Assembly (NCBI RefSeq): GCF_036226405.1
Contig: NZ_CP108464.1
Coordinates: forward strand, 2,046,001 to 2,110,000
Length of the DNA: 64,000 bases
Direction of reading: 5' to 3'
Origin: Streptomyces sp. NBC_01260
GTDB lineage: Bacteria > Actinomycetota > Actinomycetes > Streptomycetales > Streptomycetaceae
Shown: piece after piece, positions 1 to 8,967 of the stretch
Layout of the letters: every line of letters begins with the position of its first letter
Position numbering within the stretch: the first letter of the stretch is position 1
Made by a program: the position numbers and the translations under genes
Notes under the pieces: model-generated
The model's database searches: none
Told to the model about the DNA's origin: nothing
What the model saw: the letters and a program-made list of their open reading frames with translations, nothing else

Positions 1-287
1 TGCTTCTCGTCGGCGGCGTCCTGCGGCTGGACGAGCAGCTGACCGCTCATGCCGAGGTGCCCGAGGAGTGAGCTGGACGTGTCGTCCAGCGGCACCCAGA
101 GGTATTTGCCGCGGCGCATCGCCGGTCCGAAACGGATGCCGGCGAGCCGGGCCGCGAAGTCCACGCCCCCCGCGAGATGACGGCGGACCGCCCGCGGGTG
201 CAGGACCTCGACGTCGTCGACCGTGCGCCCGGTCACCCAGCGCTGGAGACCGCGTCGTACGACTTCGACCTCGGGCAGCTCGGGCAC
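1..287 (-). CDS. mutM: Formamidopyrimidine-DNA glycosylase, N-terminal part (cut by window edge)
   Basis: Base-excision repair enzyme that removes oxidised purines such as 8-oxoguanine. The visible part begins with GTG and reads [14 protein letters not shown]; the proline and glutamate after the start are the catalytic N-terminus of the Fpg/Nei family (Pro2 forms the Schiff base once Met is removed). About 95 residues are visible, including the GHLGMSGQL segment. The zinc-finger C-terminus lies outside the window. It follows rnc on the same strand, so it is probably the last gene of the rpmF-rnc-mutM group, although a hairpin separates it from rnc. Confidence 0.93.
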   Translation of the reverse strand, partial: MPELPEVEVVRRGLQRWVTGRTVDDVEVLHPRAVRRHLAGGVDFAARLAGIRFGPAMRRGKYLWVPLDDTSSSLLGHLGMSGQLLVQPQDAADEK

Positions 288-356
288 GGTGTCGCTCCTG
301 GGGATTCGGCGGGGAACGGGCGGATTCGGGGCAGGCGAAACGGTTCGGGGCAGGGA

Positions 357-388
357 AAACCCCCCGGTGCACAGGGCACCGAGGGGTT
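357..388 (-). terminator. Hairpin between rnc and mutM
   Basis: An imperfect stem (AACCCCCCGGTGC against GGCACCGAGGGGTT, four-base loop) lies just after the rnc stop. It could end or attenuate transcription into mutM, or serve as an RNA-processing site. It has no clear U-tract. Confidence 0.4.
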
Positions 389-394
389 CTCGGG

Positions 395-1222
395 TCAGGC
401 AGGAGCGACGTCCGTGGACGGCGGCGGGTCGGCAGGGGTGTCGGCGGCCCCTCCGTCGGCGGCGGCCTCCTTGGCCACAGCCTCCCGCGCCTCCGCGGCG
501 GCGCTGATCTCGCGCCAGGCGGATTCTGCCGCCTGTTGCTCCGCTTCCTTCTTGCTACGGCCGGTGCCGGTGCCGTACGAGACACCACCGACGCGAGCAG
601 CAGCAGTAAAGGTCTTCTCGTGATCCGGGCCGGTCTCCGTGACGAGGTACTCGGGAACCCCGAGGCTCTCGCTCGCGGTCAGCTCCTGGAGACTGGTCTT
701 CCAGTCCAGGCCGGCGCCGAGGTTGGAGGACCTGTCGATCAGCGGGTCGAAGAGCCGGTGGACCAGCTCCGAGGCCGCGCCGAGGCCCTGATCGAGATAG
801 ACCGCGCCGAGCACCGCTTCCAGGGTGTCGGCGAGGATGGACGCCTTGTCCCGGCCACCCGTGCCCTCTTCACCGCGGCCGAGCCGGATGAAGGAGCCGA
901 GTTCGAGGCCGCGGCCCACTTCCGCAAGCGCACGCGAGTTGACCACCGCGGCCCGCAATTTGGCCAGCTGGCCTTCAGGCAGGTCGGGGTGAGTGCGGTA
1001 CAGCGTGTCCGTGACCACCAGTCCGAGCACCGAATCCCCGAGGAATTCGAGCCGCTCGTTGGTGGGCAGACCGCCGTTCTCGTACGCGTACGAACGATGG
1101 GTCAGCGCACGCACCAGAAGGGCGGACTCGAGGTGGTACCCGAGCCGCCCTTCCAGAAGCGTGTGGGACGAGGCTGTGTTGACGTTGTCTGCCTGCTTCT
1201 TGGCGTGGGACAACTCAGACAT
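395..1222 (-). CDS. rnc: Ribonuclease III
   Basis: Double-strand-specific endoribonuclease that processes rRNA precursors and structured mRNAs. In S. coelicolor the orthologue is AbsB, a global regulator of antibiotic production. The 275-residue protein has the RNase III signature [13 protein letters not shown] (about residues 55-67), a second acidic motif in [14 protein letters not shown], and a dsRNA-binding domain from about residue 178 to 245 with the [15 protein letters not shown] helix. The acidic Ala-rich tail is normal for actinobacteria. The start chosen is ATG (MSELSHAKK), 20 bases after the rpmF stop; an upstream in-frame start would run into rpmF. Confidence 0.95.
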   Translation of the reverse strand: MSELSHAKKQADNVNTASSHTLLEGRLGYHLESALLVRALTHRSYAYENGGLPTNERLEFLGDSVLGLVVTDTLYRTHPDLPEGQLAKLRAAVVNSRALAEVGRGLELGSFIRLGRGEEGTGGRDKASILADTLEAVLGAVYLDQGLGAASELVHRLFDPLIDRSSNLGAGLDWKTSLQELTASESLGVPEYLVTETGPDHEKTFTAAARVGGVSYGTGTGRSKKEAEQQAAESAWREISAAAEAREAVAKEAAADGGAADTPADPPPSTDVAPA

Positions 1223-1241
1223 CGGGCCTCTCACCAGCCGC

Positions 1242-1415
1242 TCAGACCTCGAGGACCTGGCGCTTGTTGTACGTGCCGCAGCTGGGGCACGCAATGTGCT
1301 GCAGCTTCGGCTCCTGGCAACGCTCGCACGAAACCAGGGTGGGGACCGCAGCCTTCCACTGCGACCGGCGGTGGCGCGTGTTGCTGCGCGACATCTTCCG
1401 CTTCGGAACAGCCAC
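1242..1415 (-). CDS. rpmF: 50S ribosomal protein L32
   Basis: A 57-residue large-subunit ribosomal protein beginning GTG ([20 protein letters not shown]). Four cysteines (C30, C33, C43, C46) form a zinc ribbon, so this is the zinc-binding 'C+' form. The gene starts two bases after the stop of the DUF177 gene and is followed closely by rnc, the usual arrangement of DUF177-rpmF-rnc. Confidence 0.96.
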   Translation of the reverse strand: MAVPKRKMSRSNTRHRRSQWKAAVPTLVSCERCQEPKLQHIACPSCGTYNKRQVLEV

Positions 1416-1417
1416 GG

Positions 1418-2089
1418 CTACTTCTCCTGCTTCTCGTCGACGCCAGGTTCGGCGCCGCCCATGTTGTCCTTCTCGCCGTCCTGAACGGTCTCGGCGAGTC
1501 CCTGCAATGCCGCCCAACGAATGTCGAGGGCTTCGTGGTGGTGACCGGGGTTCTCGTCCAGCCTGACTCCGCATTCGGAGCACAGACCGGCGCAGGTCTC
1601 CCGGCACACCGGCTGCATCGGCAGTGCGAGCACCACCGCATCACGCAGCACTGACTCGAGGTCGAACAAGCCGTCCTCAAGGAAGAACCTGTCCTCGTCG
1701 TCCTCGGCGTCGTCGACCGGGTCCGCCGTCTTGCTGCGGTTCCGGTCATCGGCGTCAGGGTACGAGAACATCTCCTGGAAGTCCGCCTCGACCTCAAGAC
1801 TCAGCGGCTCCAGACACCTTACGCACTCCCCCTCGGCCGATGCACGGGCGGTGCCTGTGACAAGCACACCTTCCATGACCGATTCGAGGCGGACATCCAG
1901 CTCCACGGGTGCGCCTTCCGGCACACCGACGACTCCGTCGATACCGAAGTCCTTGGGGGCGTCCACCGAGCGGGTCAGCCGCTTCAGGGCACCTGGACGC
2001 CGACCCAGCTCGTGCGTATCGAACACGAGAGGGTTTCGGTGGTCGAGGTGGCCGTTCAGGGCTTTTCCTGCTTTCGAAATCATGCGCAT
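1418..2089 (-). CDS. DUF177 (YceD-type) protein
   Basis: A conserved protein nearly always encoded upstream of rpmF and linked in other organisms and plastids to 23S rRNA accumulation; its molecular role here is not shown by the sequence. It has the family core FDTHELGRR, the middle segment [10 protein letters not shown], and a CxxxCxGLCxECG cluster (about residues 185-200) that could bind a metal. An acidic DDAEDDED stretch lies between them. The start is uncertain. ATG at 2089 or 2083 has no ribosome binding site. A CTG codon at 2059 ([11 protein letters not shown]) sits six bases after AGGA and may be the true start. Confidence 0.85.
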   Translation of the reverse strand: MRMISKAGKALNGHLDHRNPLVFDTHELGRRPGALKRLTRSVDAPKDFGIDGVVGVPEGAPVELDVRLESVMEGVLVTGTARASAEGECVRCLEPLSLEVEADFQEMFSYPDADDRNRSKTADPVDDAEDDEDRFFLEDGLFDLESVLRDAVVLALPMQPVCRETCAGLCSECGVRLDENPGHHHEALDIRWAALQGLAETVQDGEKDNMGGAEPGVDEKQEK

Positions 2090-2232
2090 CACGCGTGGTG
2101 GGGAGGGCCGACCGGCTCCGGAGTCGAAGCGGGCAGCCTGCATCGCGGAATACGCGCGACCGAAGAACCAGGATACTTGACGCGCCGCCCAGCTCCCAAT
2201 CCGGTCCTGATCCGCCCCCTGAGCGGCTCCCC

Positions 2233-2251
2233 GACCGGCCCCCGGCCGGTC
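2233..2251 (-). terminator. Hairpin at the end of the DivIVA-like gene
   Basis: A perfect eight-base stem GACCGGCC/GGCCGGTC with a three-base loop begins on the stop codon of the DivIVA-like gene. It probably separates that gene from the DUF177-rpmF-rnc group. Confidence 0.5.
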
Positions 2252-3347
2252 AGCGCTCCTGTTCGTACCGGCGGAGCTGCTCCAGGTCGATCATGCTGGT
2301 GTCGAACAGGCTGGTCTCGTCCAGGGCGCCCTCACCGTGCTGCTGGAGGGGCTGCTGGGCCTGGACGGGCTGCTGCTGCCAGGCGTCGTAGCCCTGGGCG
2401 GGCAGCTGGACCTGATTCTGGTCGTAGCCCTGCTGCTGGTACCCGGCGTAGGGGTCCGGCTGCTGCTGGTAGCCGTACACGTCCTGCTGCGGCTGGTCCT
2501 GGTACGGGTACGTCTGCGCGTACTGCGGCTCCGCCTGTGCGGGGAACTGCGGATCAACCTGCGGCGGCAGCTGCTGGGGCACCTGCTGGGGCACCTGCTG
2601 CGGTTGCGGGGCGGCCGTCTCGGCCAGTCCCGCCCAGTGGTCCTCGTCGCTGGTGTGGCCCTGGCTGCCCGCGGCGTCCTGGGCGGCCATGTGCGCGCCG
2701 AGGTCGTCGGTGGCGACCCGGCCGTGCAGTTTCTGCCGGCCCCGGCCCACCGCCTCCAGGGTCTTGGCGAGCACCGCCTCGAAGGCACCGAGCTTGGTGT
2801 CCACGTACTCGTCGGCCCGGCGCTGGAGCGTGGCCGGGTCGGCGCTGCGCTCGGGGGCCTCGGCGAAGTCCGGGTCCTCGTAGCCCTGCTCGTCGAAGCC
2901 CTCGCCCCGGCCGAGGAGCTTCTCGCGGCCCCGGTCGACGGAACCGATGGTCTTGGTGAGGACGACCTCGAAGTTGGCGAGCTTGCTGTCGACGTACTCG
3001 TCGGCCTCGCCGCGGATCTCCTCGGCGTCCTTGCGGGCCTCACCGAGGATCCGGTCGGCCTCGGCCTGGGACCGGCGGGCGATCTCGGTGTCGGAGATCA
3101 GCGAGCCGCGCTCGGCGTGGGCGGTCTCGATGATCCGCCCGGCCTCCTGTCGGGCCTGCTCGACGAGCTGCTCCCGGCCGCCGATGAGCTCCTGCGCGTG
3201 CGCCAGGGAGCCTGGCAGGGCCTGGCGCACCTCTTCGAGCATCGCGAGCAGTTCGGCGCGGTTGACCACGCAGGACGCCGACATGGGCATCGACCGGGCG
3301 CTCCCGACCGCTTCGACGATCTCGTCGAGCTTCTTCTGCACGTCCAC
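2250..3347 (-). CDS. DivIVA-like coiled-coil cell-division/polar growth protein
   Basis: A 365-residue protein that starts MDVQKKLDEIVEAV. It is predicted to be coiled coil over about residues 35-200, rich in E, A, R and Q, with a repeated block around DEYVDSKLANFEVVLTKTI and DEYVDTKLGAFEAVLAKTL. The last 140 residues are Q-, P- and Y-rich (many QVPQQ and QYAQ units) and probably disordered. Streptomyces annotations call such proteins 'cell division initiation protein' because of resemblance to DivIVA or the F0F1 b subunit. The N-terminus lacks an obvious DivIVA membrane-binding motif. It lies between coaD and DUF177; a role in polar scaffolding is inference. Confidence 0.75.
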   Translation of the reverse strand: MDVQKKLDEIVEAVGSARSMPMSASCVVNRAELLAMLEEVRQALPGSLAHAQELIGGREQLVEQARQEAGRIIETAHAERGSLISDTEIARRSQAEADRILGEARKDAEEIRGEADEYVDSKLANFEVVLTKTIGSVDRGREKLLGRGEGFDEQGYEDPDFAEAPERSADPATLQRRADEYVDTKLGAFEAVLAKTLEAVGRGRQKLHGRVATDDLGAHMAAQDAAGSQGHTSDEDHWAGLAETAAPQPQQVPQQVPQQLPPQVDPQFPAQAEPQYAQTYPYQDQPQQDVYGYQQQPDPYAGYQQQGYDQNQVQLPAQGYDAWQQQPVQAQQPLQQHGEGALDETSLFDTSMIDLEQLRRYEQER

Positions 3348-3445
3348 CGTGTGCTCGCCACTCTCTACTGCCGATTGGAGACGGACGGGACGACTGTACG
3401 GCCAGTCGGCCCCCGCCCGACACCTGGTGACGGGCTGTCAGTGCC

Positions 3446-3955
3446 TCACCGCTGGGCGAGGCGCTCCGTCAGGGCCTCCTGGACCAGTGGCGGCAGCAGG
3501 TGCGAGACGTCGCCGCCCCAGGTCGCCACCTCCTTGACCAGGGAGGACGACAGGAAACTGTAGGTCGGATTGGTCGGCACGAAGAGCGTTTCGACACCTG
3601 AGAGCCCGTTGTTCATCTGGGCCATCTGAAGTTCGTAGTCGAAGTCGCTGACGGCCCGCAGGCCCTTCACGATCGCCGGGATGTCGCGCTGCTTGCAGAA
3701 GTCGACCAGCAGCCCGTGGAAGGCCTCGACCTGGACGTTGCCGAAGTCCGCGGTGACCTGGCGGATCATCTCGATCCGCTCGTCGACCGTGAACAGACCC
3801 TTCTTGGACTGGTTGATCATCACCGCGACATGTACGACGTCGTACAGCTTCGAGGCGCGGCCGATGATGTCGAGATGTCCATTGGTGATGGGGTCGAACG
3901 ACCCCGGGCAGACGGCGCGGCGCAACTTGATTCCCTCGCTCTCCGGTCCGGTCAT
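3446..3955 (-). CDS. coaD: Phosphopantetheine adenylyltransferase
   Basis: Transfers AMP from ATP to 4'-phosphopantetheine, the penultimate step of coenzyme A synthesis. The 169-residue length is typical. It has the nucleotidyltransferase motif [11 protein letters not shown] near the N-terminus and the C-terminal [14 protein letters not shown] segment, equivalent to the ISSTxIR motif. It starts with ATG four bases inside the rsmD stop (ATGA overlap), so the pair is translationally coupled, an arrangement common across bacteria. Confidence 0.96.
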   Translation of the reverse strand: MTGPESEGIKLRRAVCPGSFDPITNGHLDIIGRASKLYDVVHVAVMINQSKKGLFTVDERIEMIRQVTADFGNVQVEAFHGLLVDFCKQRDIPAIVKGLRAVSDFDYELQMAQMNNGLSGVETLFVPTNPTYSFLSSSLVKEVATWGGDVSHLLPPLVQEALTERLAQR

Positions 3956-4536
3956 CGTGCGTCTTCGCACGTAGCGGCGGCGCGACCGTACCAAAGCGTT
4001 CCCTCGCCGTAGCGACGGGCCCGCAACGGCTCGAAACCCTTGGGCCAGCTGAATTCTCCGCCTCTGGTGCTGCGCTCCACGGTGACGAGCGCATCGGCCG
4101 AGAGCCACCCCTGGGCACGGAGTGTGAGCAGAATCTCGCCAAGATCGTCGTCGGTGACGGCGTACGGCGGGTCCAGGAACACCACGTCGTACGGCTCCGC
4201 CGGCGCCGGTCCCGTCACGATCTGTTCGGCTTTGCCTGCCCGGACCTCGGCGCCGGGCAGGCCCAGGGTGCGGACGTTGTCCCGGACGGTGCGGACGGCC
4301 TTGGCATCGGCCTCGACGAGCAGGGCGTGGACCGCGCCCCGGGAGAGCGCTTCGAGGCCGACGGCTCCCGAGCCCGCGTACAGATCGGCGATCCGGATGC
4401 CGTCGAGGGTGCCGAGGAGCGCCTGCCAGGTGGAGAACAGGCCCTCGCGCGCGCGGTCGGAGGTGGGGCGGGTGCCGGTACCGGGCGGGACGGCCAGGCG
4501 GCGTCCGCCGGCCGAGCCGGCGATCACGCGGGTCAT
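3952..4536 (-). CDS. rsmD: 16S rRNA (guanine-966-N2)-methyltransferase
   Basis: SAM-dependent methyltransferase that modifies G966 (E. coli numbering) of 16S rRNA. The 194-residue protein reads [17 protein letters not shown], then the SAM-binding motif [18 protein letters not shown] and the catalytic LDPPY motif of N-methyltransferases. The ATG at 4536 was chosen because family members begin MTRVIAG; an earlier in-frame ATG would add 20 Pro/Ala-rich residues. It overlaps coaD by four bases. Confidence 0.95.
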   Translation of the reverse strand: MTRVIAGSAGGRRLAVPPGTGTRPTSDRAREGLFSTWQALLGTLDGIRIADLYAGSGAVGLEALSRGAVHALLVEADAKAVRTVRDNVRTLGLPGAEVRAGKAEQIVTGPAPAEPYDVVFLDPPYAVTDDDLGEILLTLRAQGWLSADALVTVERSTRGGEFSWPKGFEPLRARRYGEGTLWYGRAAATCEDAR

Positions 4537-4647
4537 GGGTGTCTGATCCTCGGGTCGGGGCGGCGCGCAGGGTGCTGCGGGCGCCGTGCCACCCACGATA
4601 TGACGTCGGGGGGGACCGGGGCTCCCGCAGTGCCCGCACCTCGTGCC

Positions 4648-6858
4648 TCACCCCTTGTCGAGGTACTCCTCACGCTCCTTGTCGAGCAGCGCGTCCAGCA
4701 CGAGGCGCAGCTCCGGCAGGTGCTCCAGGTCCGGGTCCGCGGCGACGACCGTGACGGCCTCCTCGCGGGCGGCCGCGATGACCTCCTCGTCGTCGATGAC
4801 GCTGAGCACCCGCAGCGAGGAGCGGACCCCGGACTGGGCCTGGCCGAGGACGTCGCCCTCGCGGCGCTCCTCCAGGTCGATCCGGGACAGTTCGAAACCG
4901 TCGAGGGTGGAGGCGACGGCGGAGAGCCGGGCGCGGGCGGGGCTCGCCTCGTGGGCCTCGCTGACCAGCAGGCAGAGTCCGGGGGCGGAGCCGCGGCCGA
5001 CCCGGCCGCGCAGCTGGTGCAGCTGGGAGACGCCGAACCGGTCGGCGTCCATGATCACCATCGCGGTGGCGTTGGGGACGTTGACCCCGACCTCGATGAC
5101 CGTGGTGGCCACCAGGACGTCGACCTGGCCGGCGGCGAAGCGGCGCATCACGTCGTCCTTGTCGTCGGGGTGCATCCTGCCGTGCAGCACCTCGATGCGC
5201 AGACCGGTCAGCGGCCCCTTGGCCAGCTGTTCGGCGATGTCCAGGACGGCGAGCGGCGGGCGCTTGTCCGCCTCGTCCTCGGCGGCCTTCTTCCCCTTCT
5301 TCCTGGCCGCCTCGTCCTCGTCGTCACCGATCCGGGGGCAGACCACGTACGCCTGGTGTCCGTTCTCCGCCTCCTCGCGGACCCGTTCCCAGGCGCGGCT
5401 GAGGAAGTGCGGCTTGTCCTTGGCGGGGACGACATGGCTGGCGATCGGCGAACGGCCGGCCGGCAGCTGGTCCAGGACGGAGGTCTCCAGGTCACCGAAG
5501 ACGGTCATGGCGACCGTGCGGGGAATGGGGGTGGCGGTCATGACGAGCAGATGCGGCGGCTGCTTCCCCTTGGAGCGCAGGGCGTCGCGCTGCTCGACCC
5601 CGAAGCGGTGCTGCTCGTCGACGACGACCAGCCCCAGCTCGTGGAACTTCACCTTGTCCTCGATCAGCGCATGGGTGCCGATCACGATCCCGGCCTCGCC
5701 GGTGACCAGGTCCAGGAGCGCCTGGCGGCGGGCGGCCATGCCCATGGAACCGGTGAGCAGGACGACCTTGGTCCCCCGCTCGGACCCGCCGAGCATTCCG
5801 CCCTGGGCCAGCTCCCCCATCATCTCGGTGATCGACCGGTGGTGCTGCTGGGCGAGCACCTCGGTGGGCGCGAGCATGGCGGCCTGCCCGCCGGCGTCGA
5901 CGGTGGTGAGCATGGCGCGCAGCGCGACCATGGTCTTCCCGCTGCCGACCTCGCCCTGGAGCAGCCGGTGCATCGGGTGCTCGGTCGCCAGATCGTCGAA
6001 GATCTCCTTGGAGACCTTGAGCTGGCCGTCGGTGAGGGTGAAGGGCAGTGTGGCGTCGAAGGCGTCGAGCAGCCCGCCGGGGACGGGCCGGCGGGCGACG
6101 GCGGGCAGCTGGGTGTCCGCGTACCTGCGGCGGGCCAGCGCGACCTGGAGGACGAAGGCCTCGTCCCACTTGAGCCGGTCCCTGGCCGCCGCGACATCGG
6201 CCTTGGTCTGCGGCCGGTGGATCTTCAGCAGCGCCTCGGGCAGCGCGGTGAACCCGCGGCCCTCGCGCAGCGCGGGGGGCAGCGGGTCGACGGCCTCCTG
6301 GGCGCTCGGCAGCACCGCGTCGACCGCCTTGGCGATCCGCCAGGAGTCGAGCTGCTTGCAGGCCGGGTAGATCGGCAGCAGCCGGCCGGCGAAGGCGTCC
6401 ACGGCCTCGGTCGCCCCGGCCTCGTCGGTGGACTCCGCGTCGAGCAGCTGGTAGGTGGGGTGGGCCAGCTGCATCTTGCGGTTGAAGACGGAGACCTTGC
6501 CGGCGAACATGGCGCGCCGGCCCGGCAGCAGATCCTTGTGCGGCTTGTGGACGCCGTGGCCGAAGAAGACCAGCTGGAGCCGGCCGTGGCCGTCGGTGAG
6601 GGTCACTTCGAGGCGCTTGCCCCGGCCGTTGTTGAACGCCATGACGCGGGCGTCGGCGACCTGGGCGACGACCGTCACATGCTCGTCCAGCGGGAGGTCG
6701 GTCAGCGCCGTGAGGCGGCCGCGCTCCTCGTACCGCCGCGGGTAGTGATGCAGCAGATCGCCGACTGTGTGCAGGCCGAGGTGCTCGGCCATCACCTTCG
6801 CGGTGGCGCCACCGAGCAGCTTCTTGAGGGGTTCGTCGAACGCAGACACGCGATCCAT
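4648..6858 (-). CDS. recG: ATP-dependent DNA helicase RecG
   Basis: Superfamily 2 helicase that remodels stalled forks and branched recombination intermediates. The protein of about 736 residues has an N-terminal wedge/OB domain, Walker A GEVGSGKT, a DEQH box ([10 protein letters not shown]), the [11 protein letters not shown] motif and the helicase C-terminal motifs ending in [10 protein letters not shown] charged insertion ([21 protein letters not shown]) lies between motifs III and IV. The start chosen is ATG ([17 protein letters not shown]); an upstream in-frame start would add 13 residues. It is divergent from the HSP90-family gene. Confidence 0.95.
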   Translation of the reverse strand: MDRVSAFDEPLKKLLGGATAKVMAEHLGLHTVGDLLHHYPRRYEERGRLTALTDLPLDEHVTVVAQVADARVMAFNNGRGKRLEVTLTDGHGRLQLVFFGHGVHKPHKDLLPGRRAMFAGKVSVFNRKMQLAHPTYQLLDAESTDEAGATEAVDAFAGRLLPIYPACKQLDSWRIAKAVDAVLPSAQEAVDPLPPALREGRGFTALPEALLKIHRPQTKADVAAARDRLKWDEAFVLQVALARRRYADTQLPAVARRPVPGGLLDAFDATLPFTLTDGQLKVSKEIFDDLATEHPMHRLLQGEVGSGKTMVALRAMLTTVDAGGQAAMLAPTEVLAQQHHRSITEMMGELAQGGMLGGSERGTKVVLLTGSMGMAARRQALLDLVTGEAGIVIGTHALIEDKVKFHELGLVVVDEQHRFGVEQRDALRSKGKQPPHLLVMTATPIPRTVAMTVFGDLETSVLDQLPAGRSPIASHVVPAKDKPHFLSRAWERVREEAENGHQAYVVCPRIGDDEDEAARKKGKKAAEDEADKRPPLAVLDIAEQLAKGPLTGLRIEVLHGRMHPDDKDDVMRRFAAGQVDVLVATTVIEVGVNVPNATAMVIMDADRFGVSQLHQLRGRVGRGSAPGLCLLVSEAHEASPARARLSAVASTLDGFELSRIDLEERREGDVLGQAQSGVRSSLRVLSVIDDEEVIAAAREEAVTVVAADPDLEHLPELRLVLDALLDKEREEYLDKG

Positions 6859-6948
6859 TGCACACCACGCCACCGACAGTTGTCCGCCGGGCACCACCGG
6901 GCCGGGTCAAGTCCTGGTCGCGATCGCGGCACGGGCCGTGATAACTCC

Positions 6949-6978
6949 TGGTCAGAATCGCGTCCGCAACCCTAGGAT
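6949..6978 (+). promoter_or_regulatory. Candidate promoter of the HSP90-TPR pair
   Basis: TGGTCA and TAGGAT are separated by 18 bases, about 110 bases upstream of the HSP90-family start, in the recG/HSP90 divergent intergenic region. This resembles a HrdB-type -35/-10 pair. It was found by inspection only. Confidence 0.35.
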
Positions 6979-7089
6979 CGGCTCCCACGCTTCTCGCTCG
7001 CGATCACCTGCCAAGGGATCGCCCGACCCCCGCGCTGTCGCAAGTGCCTCGTCCGGTGAGGCATGGGTCCCCCCACCTGCGCTGCGACG

Positions 7090-8967
7090 ATGACATCTGA
7101 GACCTCAGCGAATTCCGCGTCCCCCGAGTCCGCCGCCCAGTCGCCGCACACCTTCCAGGTGGATCTGCGCGGGCTGGTCGACCTCCTCTCCCATCACCTC
7201 TACTCCTCTCCCCGCGTCTACCTGCGTGAGCTGCTGCAGAACGCGGTGGACGCCATCACCGCCCGGCGCGCCGAGCAGCCGGACGCGCCCGCCCGGGTAC
7301 GGCTGTACGCCGAGGACGGCCGGCTGCGGGTCGAGGACAGCGGCATCGGTCTGACCGAGACCGATGTGCACAGCCTGCTCGCCACGATCGGCCGCAGTTC
7401 CAAACGGGACGGTGCGCAGGGGCTCGCCTCGGCACGTGCGGAGTTCCTGGGCCAGTTCGGCATCGGGCTGCTGGCCTGCTTCGTCGTCGCGGCCGAGATC
7501 CGGGTGGTGAGCCGCTCCGCGCGCACGCCCGGCGCTCCGCCGGTGGAGTGGTGTGCCCGTGACGACGGTTCGTACACCGTGCGCACGCTTCCCGACAGTG
7601 CCCGGCCGGAGCCCGGCACCACCGTGCTGCTGACCGCCCGCCCCGGCAGCACGGAGTGGCTGGCCGAGGAGCGGGTGCTCGCGCTCGCCCGTGATTTCGG
7701 CTCGCTGCTGCCGTACGACGTACGGGTCGGGGACGCGGCCGTCACCGGTCTGCCGGCGCCGTGGGACCGCGCGTATCCGAGCCCCGCGGGGCGGCGGGTG
7801 GCGCTCGCCCGCCACTGCCACGAGCAGTTCGGCTTCTCGCCGCTCGACACGATCGATCTCGATCTGCCGCTCGCCGGGATCCGCGGGGTCGCCCATGTGC
7901 TGCCCTCGGCGGTCAGTCCGGCGCAGCGCGCGGGCCACCGGGTGCATCTGAAGGGCATGCTGCTGACGGACCGGGCCGATGAGCTGCTGCCCGACTGGGC
8001 GTTCTTCGTACGGTGCGTCATCGACACGGACAGCCTGCGGCCCACCGCCTCGCGCGAGGCGCTGTACGCGGACGAGACCCTGGCCGCGGTACGGGACGCG
8101 CTCGGCGAGCGGATCAGGGACTGGCTCACCGGTCTGGCCGCGGGTGATCCGGAGCGGCTCGCCCAGTTCCTGTCCGTGCACCACCTGGGGGTGAAGTCGC
8201 TCGCCCGGCACGACAGCACCATGCTGCGCACGATGCTGCCGTGGCTGCCGTTCGAGACGACGGACGGCCGGCTCTCGCTGGAGGAGTTCGCCAGGCGCCA
8301 TCCGGTGGTGCACTTCACCCGGACCGTGGAGGAGTTCCGGCAGGTCGCGCCGATCGCCTCCGCGCAGGGGATCGGAGTGATCAACGGCGGTTACACCTAC
8401 GACACCGAGCTGGTCGAGCGGCTGCCCGTGGCAAGGCCCGGGACGGTGGTCGCGGAGCTGGACGCCGATACGGTCACCGCGCATCTGGACTCCGTGGACC
8501 CGCGGGAGGAGCTGGCGCTCGGCCCCTTCCTCGCGGCGGCCCGCGCCGGGCTGGATCCGCTGGGGTGCGATGTGGTGCTGCGCGCCTTCCACCCGCTGAC
8601 CGTGCCCGCCCTGCATCTGGACGACCGTTCGGCCCGCCACGAACAGGCCCGTGCCGAGGCCGAGGAGCAGGCGGACGACCTGTGGACGGGGATTCTCGGT
8701 TCCCTGCGCGGGAGTGCGCCTCGGGCCCGGCTCGTACTGAACCATCTCAATCCGCTGATCCGCCGGATCAGTTCGCTGGACGCCCCGGAGCTGGCGGTGA
8801 CCGCGACGGAGGCCTTGTACGGACAGGCGCTGCTGATGGCGCAGCGGCCGCTGCGACCGGCCGACTCGGCTCTGCTGAACCGGGCGTTCCTCGGTCTGCT
8901 GGAGTGGGCCACGCATCCCGCCGCCCCGGGGCACTCCCCCGCCAACCCCCAGGAGGACGGCCGATGA
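7090..8967 (+). CDS. HSP90-family (HtpG-like) GHKL ATPase
   Basis: A 625-residue protein with the Bergerat-fold ATPase motifs of HSP90: N-box ELLQNAVDAITAR, DSGIGLT (G1) and GQFGIGLLACF (G2), all within the first 150 residues, followed by a middle domain with the conserved catalytic-loop-type DSLRPTASREAL. It is close in length to bacterial HtpG but divergent from it. The start is uncertain: ATG at 7090 (MTSETSANS) or ATG at 7063, which lies right after GGTGAGG. Its stop overlaps the start of the TPR gene (ATGA), so the two products are probably made together. Substrates are unknown; pairing with a TPR protein suggests a chaperone plus partner. Confidence 0.85.
   Translation: MTSETSANSASPESAAQSPHTFQVDLRGLVDLLSHHLYSSPRVYLRELLQNAVDAITARRAEQPDAPARVRLYAEDGRLRVEDSGIGLTETDVHSLLATIGRSSKRDGAQGLASARAEFLGQFGIGLLACFVVAAEIRVVSRSARTPGAPPVEWCARDDGSYTVRTLPDSARPEPGTTVLLTARPGSTEWLAEERVLALARDFGSLLPYDVRVGDAAVTGLPAPWDRAYPSPAGRRVALARHCHEQFGFSPLDTIDLDLPLAGIRGVAHVLPSAVSPAQRAGHRVHLKGMLLTDRADELLPDWAFFVRCVIDTDSLRPTASREALYADETLAAVRDALGERIRDWLTGLAAGDPERLAQFLSVHHLGVKSLARHDSTMLRTMLPWLPFETTDGRLSLEEFARRHPVVHFTRTVEEFRQVAPIASAQGIGVINGGYTYDTELVERLPVARPGTVVAELDADTVTAHLDSVDPREELALGPFLAAARAGLDPLGCDVVLRAFHPLTVPALHLDDRSARHEQARAEAEEQADDLWTGILGSLRGSAPRARLVLNHLNPLIRRISSLDAPELAVTATEALYGQALLMAQRPLRPADSALLNRAFLGLLEWATHPAAPGHSPANPQEDGR

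Noticed and set aside
4327..6975. Long plus-strand open frame across recG
   Set aside because: Shadow of recG; no signal or motif.
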